Source: a virus. Taken from it: a stretch of 64,000 nt of DNA. Shown here piece by piece: positions 26,433 through 35,542 of this stretch. The DNA lies in IMG/VR virus record IMGVR_UViG_3300047510_001751, positions 1 through 64,000 of that record. One strand, written 5' to 3'. The notes below the pieces were generated by a model, which saw nothing but the letters and a program-made list of their open reading frames with translations, ran no database searches and was not told the origin of the DNA. Numbering within the stretch: the stretch's first letter is position 1; each line of letters begins with the position of its first letter. Made by a program: the position numbers and the translations under genes.

Positions 26433-29400
26433 CTATGCTGTTAATCTTTGAAGTAGCAAATCCTTCATCAATTCTGAAGAGGTTTTACCTGGAGAATTAA
26501 ACATCATTGGCGGTTGGCTAGCTGGCATAGTTGGCATTTGTGGTTGTTGATTATTAATAATCATCATGTCATTTGTTGACTGTTCTTCTTGTGAAGATAA
26601 TTGTTCTATTTGAGCAATTGTATTTTGTTGAGATTGGGAAGCTGGAGAAATAAAATTATTATAAGTTGGCGAATTTAAATTTGTTACTGACGCCATTAAA
26701 TTGTTAGGTGCTGCCGAGAACTGAGAAGTAGATGACACCGCCTGAGCTGGTGGGGTAGCAGTGGCAGAGGGAGTGGGCTGTGGTTGCTGAGGTTTAGCTA
26801 TTGTTGATGGTATTTTTCCTCCTTTAGGTAATGCTATATCAGTTCTACCATGAATCAATTTTAATATCTCCACACCATCTTTGACCATGGACATACCAGC
26901 ACCTGCCCCACCACCAGAAAAATATCTAGTTTCTGCTCCTTCAATGACGGGAGCAAGCATAGAAGTATTTTCTACAGAACTTCCAAATCTATCTCCCGAC
27001 TTTACTGGAGTATAAAAATCAATAGCATTTCTTCCAGTGCCTCCATTTCTAGCACGATGGGCAGCTTCAGCATCTGTAATCCACTTATTTTGTTCGTCCT
27101 TGGTTCCGTTCACAGGGAAAATTCTGCCACCAACGCCAGCATTGCTAAGTTCCATTTTCCTACCAACTCTATCATAAGCTACAGCCATTTGTAATATTAA
27201 TTTTCTCTTGTCTTCCATGCTAACGTTAGGTCCAAAAGAAAGGTCTTGGTGGAAGTCAGCACTTCCTCCAATAACTCCGCTTGGTCCTGTTTTTAAACCA
27301 GTGTCAAAGGCACCATCGCCAATAAGATTGAGGTCCATTCCGCCTCCTCCTCCGCCTCCTCCACCTCCACCAGGACCACCAGTGTTGAGATTTTTCAATA
27401 AATTTTCTAACTTTCCTTCTGGGTCGATCATACTCAGAAGTCTTTCGGCAAATAAATCCTCATTTTGGGTGTCAAGTAATTCTTTTTCTTTTCCAGTAAA
27501 TTCTTCTTCAGCAGATCCTGTTCTTTTTTCTTTAACTTTCTTCAATTCTTTATCAAGTTGTGGCAAAGACCCCCCAACATTAGTTTGAGTAACAGTTGAT
27601 GGAATATCATACTCTTTAGCCATCTGCCCAGCAATACCTTTAAATGTTGGAGCAATTGGTGCCGCTACAGCGCCAGCAGAATTAATGTATTGTGATGTGG
27701 CAGCTAACATAACACCACCAAGAGTGCTCATTGGAGACATATCCAACGGAGCATCTTTTTTAACAACAGCTTCAGTGCCGTGTAGTATTGCCGTGCCTGG
27801 TTTAGTTAATCCTGTGCCAGTTTCATGTGCTCCAGTAACTTTATCAGCTACAGCACCACCAGCCATTCCGCCACCAATTGATCCCACAAGGCCGCCTAGG
27901 ACGGCTCCAATAGCGGCACCAGGGGCAGCGCCAACACCGCCAAACCATACCCCTATAGCCGCTCCTAGAGCAGCTCCAGCCTTTGCTCCGACAGCACCAC
28001 CAGCAGCAGCACCAGCTAATCCTCCGCCAACTCCAGATAATGCTTGAACTTCGCTTTGCCCAGATTGTTTTCTATCAGCATATTCCAATCCAGCAAAAAC
28101 ATATCTAGCAGGACCAGCCATCCTGCCAACATTACCCATGCCACGAACTTTACTTAGAGCACCAACAGCTCGTTTTCCTTGGGTAGGAAGAATAGAAGTT
28201 ATTTTATTTGCTACCTTTGCTTGTGCTTTACCAGGAAGACGCTGTAATTTTCTTACTTTTTGCCTAGCATTTCTTACAGACTTAGGCAGTTTACGGTATA
28301 ATTTTCTAGTTAATCTAGACTTTAAATATTTTACAAGTTTATTTTCTCTTTTCTTTTTTTGTGGTCCTTTAGTTAAATCTTGATAATCAGAAATTCCAGC
28401 AGCATCTCGCTGTGCTTCGAGTTTATTTTCAGACGATTTAGATTCTAGTACTTCGCTTTGTTGTTGTGATATATTTGCCTGTGCTTCAAACTGTTGTAAT
28501 ATTAAACCAAATTTATCTTCAAGTATATTTGTTTGAGATGAAATTAATTCTCCTATTGCTAATTGAGTTTCGATAGAAGCTTTAATTAATTCATTTTGAT
28601 TTTCTAAGTTTTTATTTACAGTATCTAATGTTGCTTGAATTCTACCGAAGTTAACAACAATAGCATCAAATATTTTTTTGTTGCTTGTGTATGTGGATTC
28701 TTTTTTTGGCTTGTTTATTTTATCAAGTAGTTGCTCAAGTAGTTCTGGATCTACTTCATCCTGTAATAGTTCATCGGGTATATCATCTTCAGATCCAAAA
28801 TCCTCATCGTCTTCGTCTTCTCCAGCAGCATCTACAATCTCTTCTTCAATATTTTCTATTACCTGTTCATCATCTTGATCTTCTTTCTCGTCTTCTCTAA
28901 CTTCATTAAGTAAATCATCTAAATTACTACCATAAAGATCATCATAATCTTCGTCATCCATCTCCTCTTCATCTTCTTCTTCATCCTCATCTGGATCTTG
29001 ATAGTATCCATCATAGACTGGAGGAACAATTACTTCAGTTTCATCTGGTTTTAATTTTACTAACTGAAGAATAAGTTCAAGAATTTTAGCACGATATTCC
29101 TTAACCTCTTCATAATCATCACGAACATTTAAACCAGTAGCTAAGAATAACCACTGCCTAACAGCTACTTTATCTTGACTATCTTTATTATCGCCACCTA
29201 ACTTACCAGCAAAATAAATTGCTCTATCAATATCTGATTTAAATTCTAAATCATAAAGTCCATTCTGTCCCCACATGTAGCGGGTCTTGATGTGTTGTAG
29301 TTCTGAAAATAGTTCTGGATGGTTTACCTTTCTAGTAACCTTAGCTTTGAACTCTTCAATCCTTCTTTTATCTTCTGCTATGATGGCATCAATAGCATCC

Positions 29401-30107
29401 ATAATCTCATCTGACTTTTTCTCAAGAGCAGTATCAAGATTATCTACTATTTCATCAGCAAATTCTTTGCCATCATCTACAAATTTATCTCCTGGATTGT
29501 ATACCTGTGTCTGTCCATATTCAGGTAAATATGTATCTACTAACCAATTAATATAGTTCTCTAAGTTATCACCAGATTCATTTTCTAATCCAGGATAATA
29601 TCCAGATTGTTTAATATTTTGTATCAGCTTATCGGCATCACGTTCAGGTAAATTTACAAAAGAAGAAAGCTTTCCAAACAACTCATCCTTTATACCAGTA
29701 AGCCTTGCCTTTAATTTACGCCAGATTTTTTCGCTAACTTGATTGATAGGATACCAACGTATTGGTAAACCAGAAGGAACTTTTGGTTTGGTATCTTCTA
29801 CTCTCGTATCAACAAAGTCTGCTGTTCCAGCAGAAGATATACCATAAAATTCTTTTAACTGACTAGTAATAGCACGAATAGCATCGTTCTCCTTACCAGT
29901 CATTAAATCGCTATCAATACCATCATAGTATTCTGGAAGCAATGATGGCACTAACCATTCATCACTACTAGCAATTAATTTCTTTGCCTGTTCTATTCCT
30001 TCTGAAGTATGTGGAAATACACGATAAGCAATAAGAGTTCCGACAGCAATTTCAGTATTGTCCCTGCCGTTTTTTCTAATAGGTTTTATTGCTTTTGATG
30101 GTATCAT
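26433..30107 (-). CDS. Putative tape-measure / large internal tail protein
   Basis: 1224 residues. It has a charged helical N-terminal third, a very acidic stretch (residues ~370-460, long Glu/Asp runs), a coiled coil ('VLESKSSENKLEAQRDAAG'), a basic patch, then a glycine-zipper hydrophobic segment ('GAAAGGAVGAKAGAALGAA...') able to span membrane, a ten-glycine linker and a C-terminal domain with 'GGRIFPVNG', 'NAIDFYTPV', 'IHGRTDI' that distantly recalls M23 peptidases. Length, composition and position after the frameshifting chaperone-like gene are those of tape-measure proteins (T4 gp29 role). The start overlaps the frameshifted frame's TGA (ATGA). Confidence 0.6.
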   Translation of the reverse strand: MIPSKAIKPIRKNGRDNTEIAVGTLIAYRVFPHTSEGIEQAKKLIASSDEWLVPSLLPEYYDGIDSDLMTGKENDAIRAITSQLKEFYGISSAGTADFVDTRVEDTKPKVPSGLPIRWYPINQVSEKIWRKLKARLTGIKDELFGKLSSFVNLPERDADKLIQNIKQSGYYPGLENESGDNLENYINWLVDTYLPEYGQTQVYNPGDKFVDDGKEFADEIVDNLDTALEKKSDEIMDAIDAIIAEDKRRIEEFKAKVTRKVNHPELFSELQHIKTRYMWGQNGLYDLEFKSDIDRAIYFAGKLGGDNKDSQDKVAVRQWLFLATGLNVRDDYEEVKEYRAKILELILQLVKLKPDETEVIVPPVYDGYYQDPDEDEEEDEEEMDDEDYDDLYGSNLDDLLNEVREDEKEDQDDEQVIENIEEEIVDAAGEDEDDEDFGSEDDIPDELLQDEVDPELLEQLLDKINKPKKESTYTSNKKIFDAIVVNFGRIQATLDTVNKNLENQNELIKASIETQLAIGELISSQTNILEDKFGLILQQFEAQANISQQQSEVLESKSSENKLEAQRDAAGISDYQDLTKGPQKKKRENKLVKYLKSRLTRKLYRKLPKSVRNARQKVRKLQRLPGKAQAKVANKITSILPTQGKRAVGALSKVRGMGNVGRMAGPARYVFAGLEYADRKQSGQSEVQALSGVGGGLAGAAAGGAVGAKAGAALGAAIGVWFGGVGAAPGAAIGAVLGGLVGSIGGGMAGGAVADKVTGAHETGTGLTKPGTAILHGTEAVVKKDAPLDMSPMSTLGGVMLAATSQYINSAGAVAAPIAPTFKGIAGQMAKEYDIPSTVTQTNVGGSLPQLDKELKKVKEKRTGSAEEEFTGKEKELLDTQNEDLFAERLLSMIDPEGKLENLLKNLNTGGPGGGGGGGGGGGMDLNLIGDGAFDTGLKTGPSGVIGGSADFHQDLSFGPNVSMEDKRKLILQMAVAYDRVGRKMELSNAGVGGRIFPVNGTKDEQNKWITDAEAAHRARNGGTGRNAIDFYTPVKSGDRFGSSVENTSMLAPVIEGAETRYFSGGGAGAGMSMVKDGVEILKLIHGRTDIALPKGGKIPSTIAKPQQPQPTPSATATPPAQAVSSTSQFSAAPNNLMASVTNLNSPTYNNFISPASQSQQNTIAQIEQLSSQEEQSTNDMMIINNQQPQMPTMPASQPPMMFNSPGKTSSELMKDLLLQRLTA

Positions 30108-30295
30108 TGATTAGCTGCTGCTCTCTTTGCTTCTTCTTCCTTAAGGTGTTGAATTAACAAGGATACATACACTTCTCTTTCCCAAGGAATTAAATTTTCT
30201 ACTTCCGTCAAAGAATATTTATGATACTGTAACAAAGCAAAATTAGTTCTGAAGTACCCTTCCAAACTATTTTGGAAGAGTGCTATACGAAAAAA
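30104..30295 (-). CDS. -1 frameshift extension of the gp26-type gene (GT-like)
   Basis: Open frame with no ATG at all, reached by a -1 slip at T TTT TTC (30289-30295). It adds about 60 residues after the slip site, including 'LEGYFRTNFALLQYHKYSL' and 'NLIPWEREVYVSLLIQHL', then an acidic/basic tail ending with TGA at 30104. The segment 'YSL..VENLIPWERE.Y..LL..HL' resembles C-terminal parts of frameshifted tail assembly chaperones. Full fusion is about 297 residues. A stem-loop (CTTCCAAA/TTTGGAAG) lies ten bases after the slip site. The TGA overlaps the ATG of the putative tape-measure gene. Confidence 0.75.
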   Translation of the reverse strand, partial: FFRIALFQNSLEGYFRTNFALLQYHKYSLTEVENLIPWEREVYVSLLIQHLKEEEAKRAAANQ

Positions 30296-30996
30296 TTCTG
30301 TAACCCTTCTATAGTATATTCAGATTCTACTCCAGTATTAGGATTGATTACTTTAAACTTATGAATAAGACGAGGCATTGATTCATAGAAAGTTTGAATT
30401 GCTTCAAATTGTTTTGCTGTAAGACTTTCCACAAATTCTTTCATTTCTTTTTTAGAAGTTGTAGAAGAGTCCCATACTTCTTCCGTGTTAAAAATTTGAT
30501 CAATTGAATCAGCAATAAAATCAAATATTTCTTCTGTTTTAATATTTTTATTAAGAAATTCTGATTCAATAAATCTATCCATACCAGGATATTTCATGAC
30601 AATACCAGTAGTATCATCAAGCATAATTTTACTTGTATGACCTTCTGGTTTAAAAACATTTACATCATTGATATTAATAGACACTTCCATCTGTGTTGTG
30701 TTGTCATCTTGACAAGTAACATTCATAATAATCTCTTCACTTACCGAGGCAGCTCTAATTTTTAAAAAGATATACTCAAGATCAAAGCTTGGGAGATCAT
30801 CTACCTTAATTCTTGATTGAACACAATTTTTAATCAGATCTTTGACAGCATTTTTGATGTCCTTTTCTTCTTCCGATTCCAAAGCTAACAGTAAAACCTT
30901 TTCTTCTTTCACTACAAAAGGTCTATACTTAATTGTCTTACCAGTAGAAGGTAGTTCTAGTTCGTATGTAGGAATTCCAATCTTTGGTAATGCCAT
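30283..30996 (-). CDS. 26: Baseplate hub / tail assembly chaperone gp26-like protein
   Basis: 237 residues as the unshifted product. 'LPKIGIPTYELELPSTGKTI' and 'KYRPFVVKEEKVLLLALESE' at the N-terminus are typical of T4 gp26-type baseplate hub proteins in cyanophages; 'LTAKQFEAIQTFYESMPRL' is near the end. The frame stops at TAG just after a slippery T TTT TTC, and an open -1 frame continues. This is the same logic as G/GT chaperones next to tape-measure genes. Late box ATAAATA lies 27 bases upstream of the start. Confidence 0.8.
   Translation of the reverse strand: MALPKIGIPTYELELPSTGKTIKYRPFVVKEEKVLLLALESEEEKDIKNAVKDLIKNCVQSRIKVDDLPSFDLEYIFLKIRAASVSEEIIMNVTCQDDNTTQMEVSININDVNVFKPEGHTSKIMLDDTTGIVMKYPGMDRFIESEFLNKNIKTEEIFDFIADSIDQIFNTEEVWDSSTTSKKEMKEFVESLTAKQFEAIQTFYESMPRLIHKFKVINPNTGVESEYTIEGLQNFFV
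30289..30295 (-). promoter_or_regulatory. -1 ribosomal frameshift site (T TTT TTC)
   Basis: Heptamer in the correct register (codons AAT TTT TTC GTA TAG). Ten bases later an 8-bp perfect stem CTTCCAAA/TTTGGAAG with 4-base loop can act as stimulator. Confidence 0.75.
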
Positions 30997-31022
30997 AAAA
31001 CTTTATTTCAATTCGGTATCAT

Positions 31023-31029
31023 TATTTAT
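31023..31029 (-). promoter_or_regulatory. Late promoter box (ATAAATA)
   Basis: ATAAATA on the minus strand 27 bases before the gp26-type gene, overlapping the end of the tail-tube-fold gene. Confidence 0.55.
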
Positions 31030-31733
31030 CCGTTGTATTTACGGATATCTACATTCCAATATGTGTGACGAGTATAATAAAAATTAGCACTCACCTTTGT
31101 AATTTGAGATGATCCATATGATAATGGAACAGCATCAATAGAATAAGGATATACATTTTCTAATACACATACTAAAGATACTCTTCCGTTGGGAGCGTTC
31201 TGACCTCTTTCTGCTTTAGATATTCTCAATGTAGCTTGATATTCTTCTGGGTATTGTAATCTATTAATTCGATTGTCTGCTCTTTTTATAGCAAAACTTT
31301 TAACATCCTTCAATAAAGATGATGTTGCTTTTTCTTCAAACATAGTATCACCAAATATAAATCCATGCCAAGCATTTAGAAATTTAAATGGAATCATATT
31401 GGCATCACACATCCACGATAAAGAAAAGTCACTAACCATTCTTGTGTGAGCATAATTGATAGTTCCTTCACCTAAATATCTGCCATTGATTTGACCAGTA
31501 GCAGCAGAAATATTTGGAAGTTGTGCCTCATCACAAAACATATTAATTAAGGCACCTGGCTGTCCAGTAGTGGTATTTTCTGGAAGTTTTATTCCTAGTC
31601 TACCAATAGTATTAACTAGGCTGCTCAGCTTACCATTGGTAAAATCAAATTCAACATCATAACCATTGGACATCGCCATACCGCCATTGGCGGCAATAGC
31701 AGCTACGAAGTTGTCTATTGATTTGGTTGCCAC
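31026..31733 (-). CDS. Tail-tube-fold protein, probable gp54 baseplate tube initiator
   Basis: 235 residues with the gp19/gp54 family look: 'LINMFCDEAQLPNISAATG', 'GEGTINYAHTRMVSDFSLSW', 'FKFLNAWHGFIFG', 'VSLVCVLENVYPYSIDAVPL', 'SANFYYTRHTYW'. Tube proteins and tube initiators share this fold. Its place next to hub and gp48/gp53 genes, rather than beside a sheath gene, favours the gp54 role (first ring of the tube on the baseplate). An exact TATAAATA lies 21 bases before the start. Confidence 0.72.
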   Translation of the reverse strand: MATKSIDNFVAAIAANGGMAMSNGYDVEFDFTNGKLSSLVNTIGRLGIKLPENTTTGQPGALINMFCDEAQLPNISAATGQINGRYLGEGTINYAHTRMVSDFSLSWMCDANMIPFKFLNAWHGFIFGDTMFEEKATSSLLKDVKSFAIKRADNRINRLQYPEEYQATLRISKAERGQNAPNGRVSLVCVLENVYPYSIDAVPLSYGSSQITKVSANFYYTRHTYWNVDIRKYNG

Positions 31734-31753
31734 TCTAAATACAGTCGGAGGTT

Positions 31754-31761
31754 TATTTATA
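31754..31761 (-). promoter_or_regulatory. T4-type late promoter
   Basis: Exact TATAAATA on the minus strand for the tube-fold gene. The divergent gp4 gene begins only 4 bases beyond it, so the site also lies in the gp4 leader. Confidence 0.7.
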
Positions 31762-31764
31762 TTT

Positions 31765-32202
31765 ATGGCGTACTCTGGTATCTACAAACCTATCAACCCA
31801 AAAAAGTACAGGGGCAATCCCACTAGAATTATCTATCGTTCTATGTGGGAGAGAAAGTTTATGGTATTTTGTGATAACAACGATAGCATTGTAGAGTGGG
31901 GTAGTGAAGAAGTTATCATCCCATACCGTTGTCCTACCGATGGCAGAGTACATAGATACTATCCTGATTTTTATGTAAAGATTAAAACTAAACAAGGAGT
32001 TATCAACAAGTATCTGATTGAAGTTAAGCCAAAGAAGCAAGTCTTAGGTCCACCAGAAAAACCAAAAAAGAAAACAGCTGCTTGGAAAAGAGAGGTTCTT
32101 ACATACATGAAGAACCGTGCCAAGTGGTCTGCTGCTGAAGACTTTTGTGAAGATAGGCAGATGAAATTTTTAATCCTCACCGAAGATCATCTAGGAGTAT
32201 AA
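31765..32202 (+). CDS. 4: Head completion protein gp4
   Basis: 145 residues from the ATG at 31765 ('MAYSGIYKPINPKKYRGNP'), which matches the usual gp4 start; the frame is open further upstream but that part lies over the divergent gene and its promoter. Conserved gp4 segments: 'IIYRSMWERKFMVFCD', 'WGSEEVIIPY', 'GRVHRYYPDFYVK', 'YLIEVKPKKQ'. The spaced E, D and E-x-K pattern is that of PD-(D/E)XK-like nuclease folds. gp4 finishes packaged heads before tail joining. First of four plus-strand late genes. Confidence 0.88.
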   Translation: MAYSGIYKPINPKKYRGNPTRIIYRSMWERKFMVFCDNNDSIVEWGSEEVIIPYRCPTDGRVHRYYPDFYVKIKTKQGVINKYLIEVKPKKQVLGPPEKPKKKTAAWKREVLTYMKNRAKWSAAEDFCEDRQMKFLILTEDHLGV

Positions 32203-32203
32203 C

Positions 32204-33067
32204 ATGGCAGCCAAGAATAATTTAAAACCAAAACCATACGCCAAAAATAATATTGATCGATGGATATATCTTACTGGTCATGAATTAAATTCATTAGATG
32301 ATTATACTAGAGATCAAATTCGTGCCCTCGCTTCTAAGTATGGAGTAAAACGTTACTCTTCATACAAAGATATGACAGAGTTAGCAAAGATTGTAAGTGA
32401 AACTGAAGGATTTAAACAAGCAGGAAAGAAAGAAGGTTATAAAACTATCTACGAAAAGATCAAAGAAAAATCACAGGGAGAATCACAAAGTTTAATATGG
32501 TATAGATCTAATCTTAAAACATTAAGTGCTAATATTCAAGCAGAACCTTCTCGAATGAATGAGCAAGAAAAGTTTGATTCAATTAGTGCTTTAGTCAATC
32601 AAGATCAAAATGTAAATCGTCGTAGAGTATTTCCTGGACACTTGTGCTTTTTTGAATACAAAGCTGAGACAGAATCCCTTCCGTATTACGACAAATATCC
32701 TCTTGTATACATTCTTAAAGTTGAAGGTTCGGCATTTTATGGTGCTAGCTTACATTACTTAATACCAAAGAAAAGATTAATTGTTGTCAATAAATTACAA
32801 GATGGTAAAATAGATATCCCCCGTGTAATTATTCATAAATATCTTTATAAAAGGTGTAAAAGTTTATTCTTGGATTTAGCCAAACAAGAATGGGTTACTG
32901 CTTCTGCTCTTCCTGTAGAAGATTTTGTGTTAATGAAAGGTGGTGGCAAGATTGAATATCCTAAAGAATATGTTTGGGAAGAAATTGATCAGCACTGGAA
33001 TGATAGAATCAAAGGCACAAGGATCATTAAAGGTACTAACAGGAACGACATAGAGAGGGTCAAATAA
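32204..33067 (+). CDS. Conserved virion-assembly protein (possibly DNA end protector gp2-like)
   Basis: 287 residues, starting one base after gp4 stops. It contains a Lys-rich N-terminal half and a conserved-looking core 'RRVFPGHLCFFEYK', 'LPYYDKYPLVYILKVEG', 'FYGASLHYLIPKKR'. I associate this 'PYYD.YPLV' motif with virion proteins of T4-like phages, but cannot name the T4 gene firmly; gp2 (DNA end protector) is a candidate because gp2 and gp4 are neighbours in T4. Located between gp4 and gp48. Confidence 0.65.
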   Translation: MAAKNNLKPKPYAKNNIDRWIYLTGHELNSLDDYTRDQIRALASKYGVKRYSSYKDMTELAKIVSETEGFKQAGKKEGYKTIYEKIKEKSQGESQSLIWYRSNLKTLSANIQAEPSRMNEQEKFDSISALVNQDQNVNRRRVFPGHLCFFEYKAETESLPYYDKYPLVYILKVEGSAFYGASLHYLIPKKRLIVVNKLQDGKIDIPRVIIHKYLYKRCKSLFLDLAKQEWVTASALPVEDFVLMKGGGKIEYPKEYVWEEIDQHWNDRIKGTRIIKGTNRNDIERVK

Positions 33068-34177
33068 ATGAGCACAGCGTCTAGACAAAAAGCTAACATA
33101 GAAAATGCTAAAAAAAAGCAAGCAGCTGCTCCAGCAACTAACAGTGATGTAAAGCCAGGATCTACTACTACTGGGCGAGCTGGTGCGGCAGAAAAAACTC
33201 AAGAAGAAGATGCCCCGATCAATTTAGTTATATACACCCCCAAAGCCACAGCAGGAAGCACGACAACAGGAGTTCTTAGATACCCAGCAGATCCAGAAAT
33301 TACCGAAGACAGCGACTATGTAGTATTCAGCTTTTTTAAATATGCTCCTCCATTTGGTGGTGGCGAAAATACACCAAACTCGGCAGCAGCAAATTCGACA
33401 ACCAATACCCAACAAGCGAAATGGGGATACACAAATTACCAAAATTCAAACGATAGATCATATAACAACGAATCATACGCTCCAATAATTCTTTACATGC
33501 CAGAAGATATTCAATCTCAATTTGGAGCTGGTTGGAATGGAGCTGGATTTGGAGCTACAGCTGCTGGCATGATGGGGCTAGCTGGTATGGTAAACAATCA
33601 AAGAGATTTCACAGCAATGCTTCAAGGTCTTGGTGGAGCATTTCCTGGGGCAGTAAAAGCAGCTACATTTAATGCCTTGACTCAGGGAATAAATGCTGTA
33701 GCTGGAGCAAATATTTCATTGAATCAAGCACTAGGAACAATATCTGGTACAATTCTAAACCCTAATGTAGAGTTAGCATACGAAGCCCCAAAGCTAAGAA
33801 CATTTAATTTAAGATTTAAATTAGTTCCTCGAAGTAAAAAAGAGGCAGAACAAATAAAAAAAATATGTAATAGATTTAAAAAAGCTATGCTGCCCAGTTT
33901 TGGTGGACAAGCTATTTTTGGACAAGCAGAAGCATCTAACATGCTAACAATACCAGATCTATGCCAAGTTTCTTTTATGAAAGGTGGTAGCTTACATGAG
34001 TATCTACCCAAATATAAATTATGTGGTATTACTGATGTAAATATTAACTATACTGCTGCTGGAGCTTATGCTACGTTACCAGATGGATCTCCTGTAGCAA
34101 CTGAACTTTCATTATCATTCCTAGAATCTAAACTTGTATTCTCGGACGAAGTAAACGAAGACGGATCAGGTATCTAA
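33068..34177 (+). CDS. 48: Baseplate tail tube cap gp48
   Basis: 369 residues. N-terminal Ala/Thr-rich segment, then 'SYAPIILYMPEDIQSQFGAG', a glycine-rich helical middle, and the tube-like C-terminal half: 'FNLRFKLVPRSKKEAEQIKK', 'KAMLPSF', 'IPDLCQVSFMKGG', 'LPKYKLCGITDVNINYTAAG', 'TELSLSFLESKLVF'. This matches T4-like gp48, which caps the baseplate centre and starts tube growth. Followed by gp53 after one base. Confidence 0.85.
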   Translation: MSTASRQKANIENAKKKQAAAPATNSDVKPGSTTTGRAGAAEKTQEEDAPINLVIYTPKATAGSTTTGVLRYPADPEITEDSDYVVFSFFKYAPPFGGGENTPNSAAANSTTNTQQAKWGYTNYQNSNDRSYNNESYAPIILYMPEDIQSQFGAGWNGAGFGATAAGMMGLAGMVNNQRDFTAMLQGLGGAFPGAVKAATFNALTQGINAVAGANISLNQALGTISGTILNPNVELAYEAPKLRTFNLRFKLVPRSKKEAEQIKKICNRFKKAMLPSFGGQAIFGQAEASNMLTIPDLCQVSFMKGGSLHEYLPKYKLCGITDVNINYTAAGAYATLPDGSPVATELSLSFLESKLVFSDEVNEDGSGI

Positions 34178-34178
34178 A

Positions 34179-35513
34179 ATGTATTTTTCATTCATACCAA
34201 ACATAGAGTACGACAAAAAACCAATTCAGTATCCATTTTCTGAATCAGATTTTGTTGTAGCTAAAAATTTCTTTAGAAGATATCAAGTAAATCCAGATGT
34301 CTTTTCATACTCAGTTTACTTTAAAAAATATGCTATCCAAGATGGTGATAGATTAGATACTATTGCCGAAGCAGCATACGGTAATTCTTTTTATGATTGG
34401 GTAATTGCTTTAACTAACAATATGATAAATCCTTTGTTTGATTTACCATTATCAAGTGATGATCTAAGAAAATACTTAGAATCAAAATACGACGATCCAT
34501 ATTCAACAATCAAACATTATGAAGTAATTAGTAACCAAGAGCAAATTGAAGCTTTTGGAAAAGTTATTATTCAAGGTGGCACTATAGTTGACGAAACTTT
34601 TTATAATAGTTCTGAGAGATATATTGTTGGCACGTTACCACAGGTAGATCCAACCGTAGAAACTATTCCCATTAATAAAGTAATTGATACTAGAATAACT
34701 ACAAACATTCAAGAATTTAATGGCACTTATATCGCCCCAAACGGAACTGGAGTAGGAAGTAATGGTGGATTTGCTGTAGGTCCACATTTAAAATTTGGAA
34801 ATATTAAAGGTGGAGTAAGATGGGCTACATTAAAAGCTATTGATGCTACAAATTTCGAAAGTGTAGAAGGATTAGTTATACGAGGGAATGATACCAACGG
34901 AGGAGAAGTTCCTGATATCGCTGGGGAAGAAGAATTGAGGTTACAGTATCAGGTTGGTGGAACAGATCCCGACGAATGGATTACTATTGGAGTTATTGTT
35001 CCGACAACATCCGAAGGCAGCAATGCTGGAGACGAATTTAATTTGTACTCAATTAACTTACCAGAGGGAGCTAAACAAAACAATACATTTTTCAGATTAT
35101 ATCAAATTAGTAGTAGTGGTCCTAGCAATGATCATTACGGTATTCGTAGTATAGAATTTAAAGGATCATATGAAAAAATAACACCTCTTGATTACGAGGT
35201 AATTCCGTTAGATCAAAACTCTTATATAATTGATGGAGTATATTGGAAATACGATGGTCAAAATTGGACCAGAAAAATTTCAACAGGTGTCAAATATAAT
35301 ATCAATAATATTATAACAGAAATTCCTGGGCAACAATTATGCCAACCTGTATATATTTTTGAATACGAAGAACAACAAAATGAAAAGAAAAGAGAAATTT
35401 ATTTATTGAAACCATCTTACTTAGATGCTTTCTTAACTGACTTTAGAAAGACAAATTTATATGGTAAGTCAAGTGACTTTATTAACAATAGATTAAAACG
35501 AACTGGCATATAA
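34179..35513 (+). CDS. 53: Baseplate wedge protein gp53
   Basis: 444 residues. The N-terminus 'DFVVAKNFFRRYQV', 'YAIQDGDRLDTIAEAAYGNS' and 'YDWVIALTNNMINPLFDLPL' is the gp53 signature (a LysM-like region). C-terminal 'REIYLLKPSYLDAFLTDFRK' is also typical. Residues ~175-335 form an extra beta-rich insertion ('GGVRWATLKAIDATNFESVE', 'FRLYQISSSGPS') not found in T4 gp53, probably a surface domain. Ends at a shared bidirectional terminator. Confidence 0.87.
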   Translation: MYFSFIPNIEYDKKPIQYPFSESDFVVAKNFFRRYQVNPDVFSYSVYFKKYAIQDGDRLDTIAEAAYGNSFYDWVIALTNNMINPLFDLPLSSDDLRKYLESKYDDPYSTIKHYEVISNQEQIEAFGKVIIQGGTIVDETFYNSSERYIVGTLPQVDPTVETIPINKVIDTRITTNIQEFNGTYIAPNGTGVGSNGGFAVGPHLKFGNIKGGVRWATLKAIDATNFESVEGLVIRGNDTNGGEVPDIAGEEELRLQYQVGGTDPDEWITIGVIVPTTSEGSNAGDEFNLYSINLPEGAKQNNTFFRLYQISSSGPSNDHYGIRSIEFKGSYEKITPLDYEVIPLDQNSYIIDGVYWKYDGQNWTRKISTGVKYNINNIITEIPGQQLCQPVYIFEYEEQQNEKKREIYLLKPSYLDAFLTDFRKTNLYGKSSDFINNRLKRTGI

Positions 35514-35537
35514 AAAAGGGGGCTTACGCCCCCTTAA
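35512..35537. terminator. Bidirectional intrinsic terminator between gp53 and gp32
   Basis: A-run, GGGGGC, loop TTAC, GCCCCC, T-rich tail. Convergent genes end on both sides (gp53 stop at 35513, gp32 stop at 35543). Confidence 0.85.
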
Positions 35538-35542
35538 TTGTA

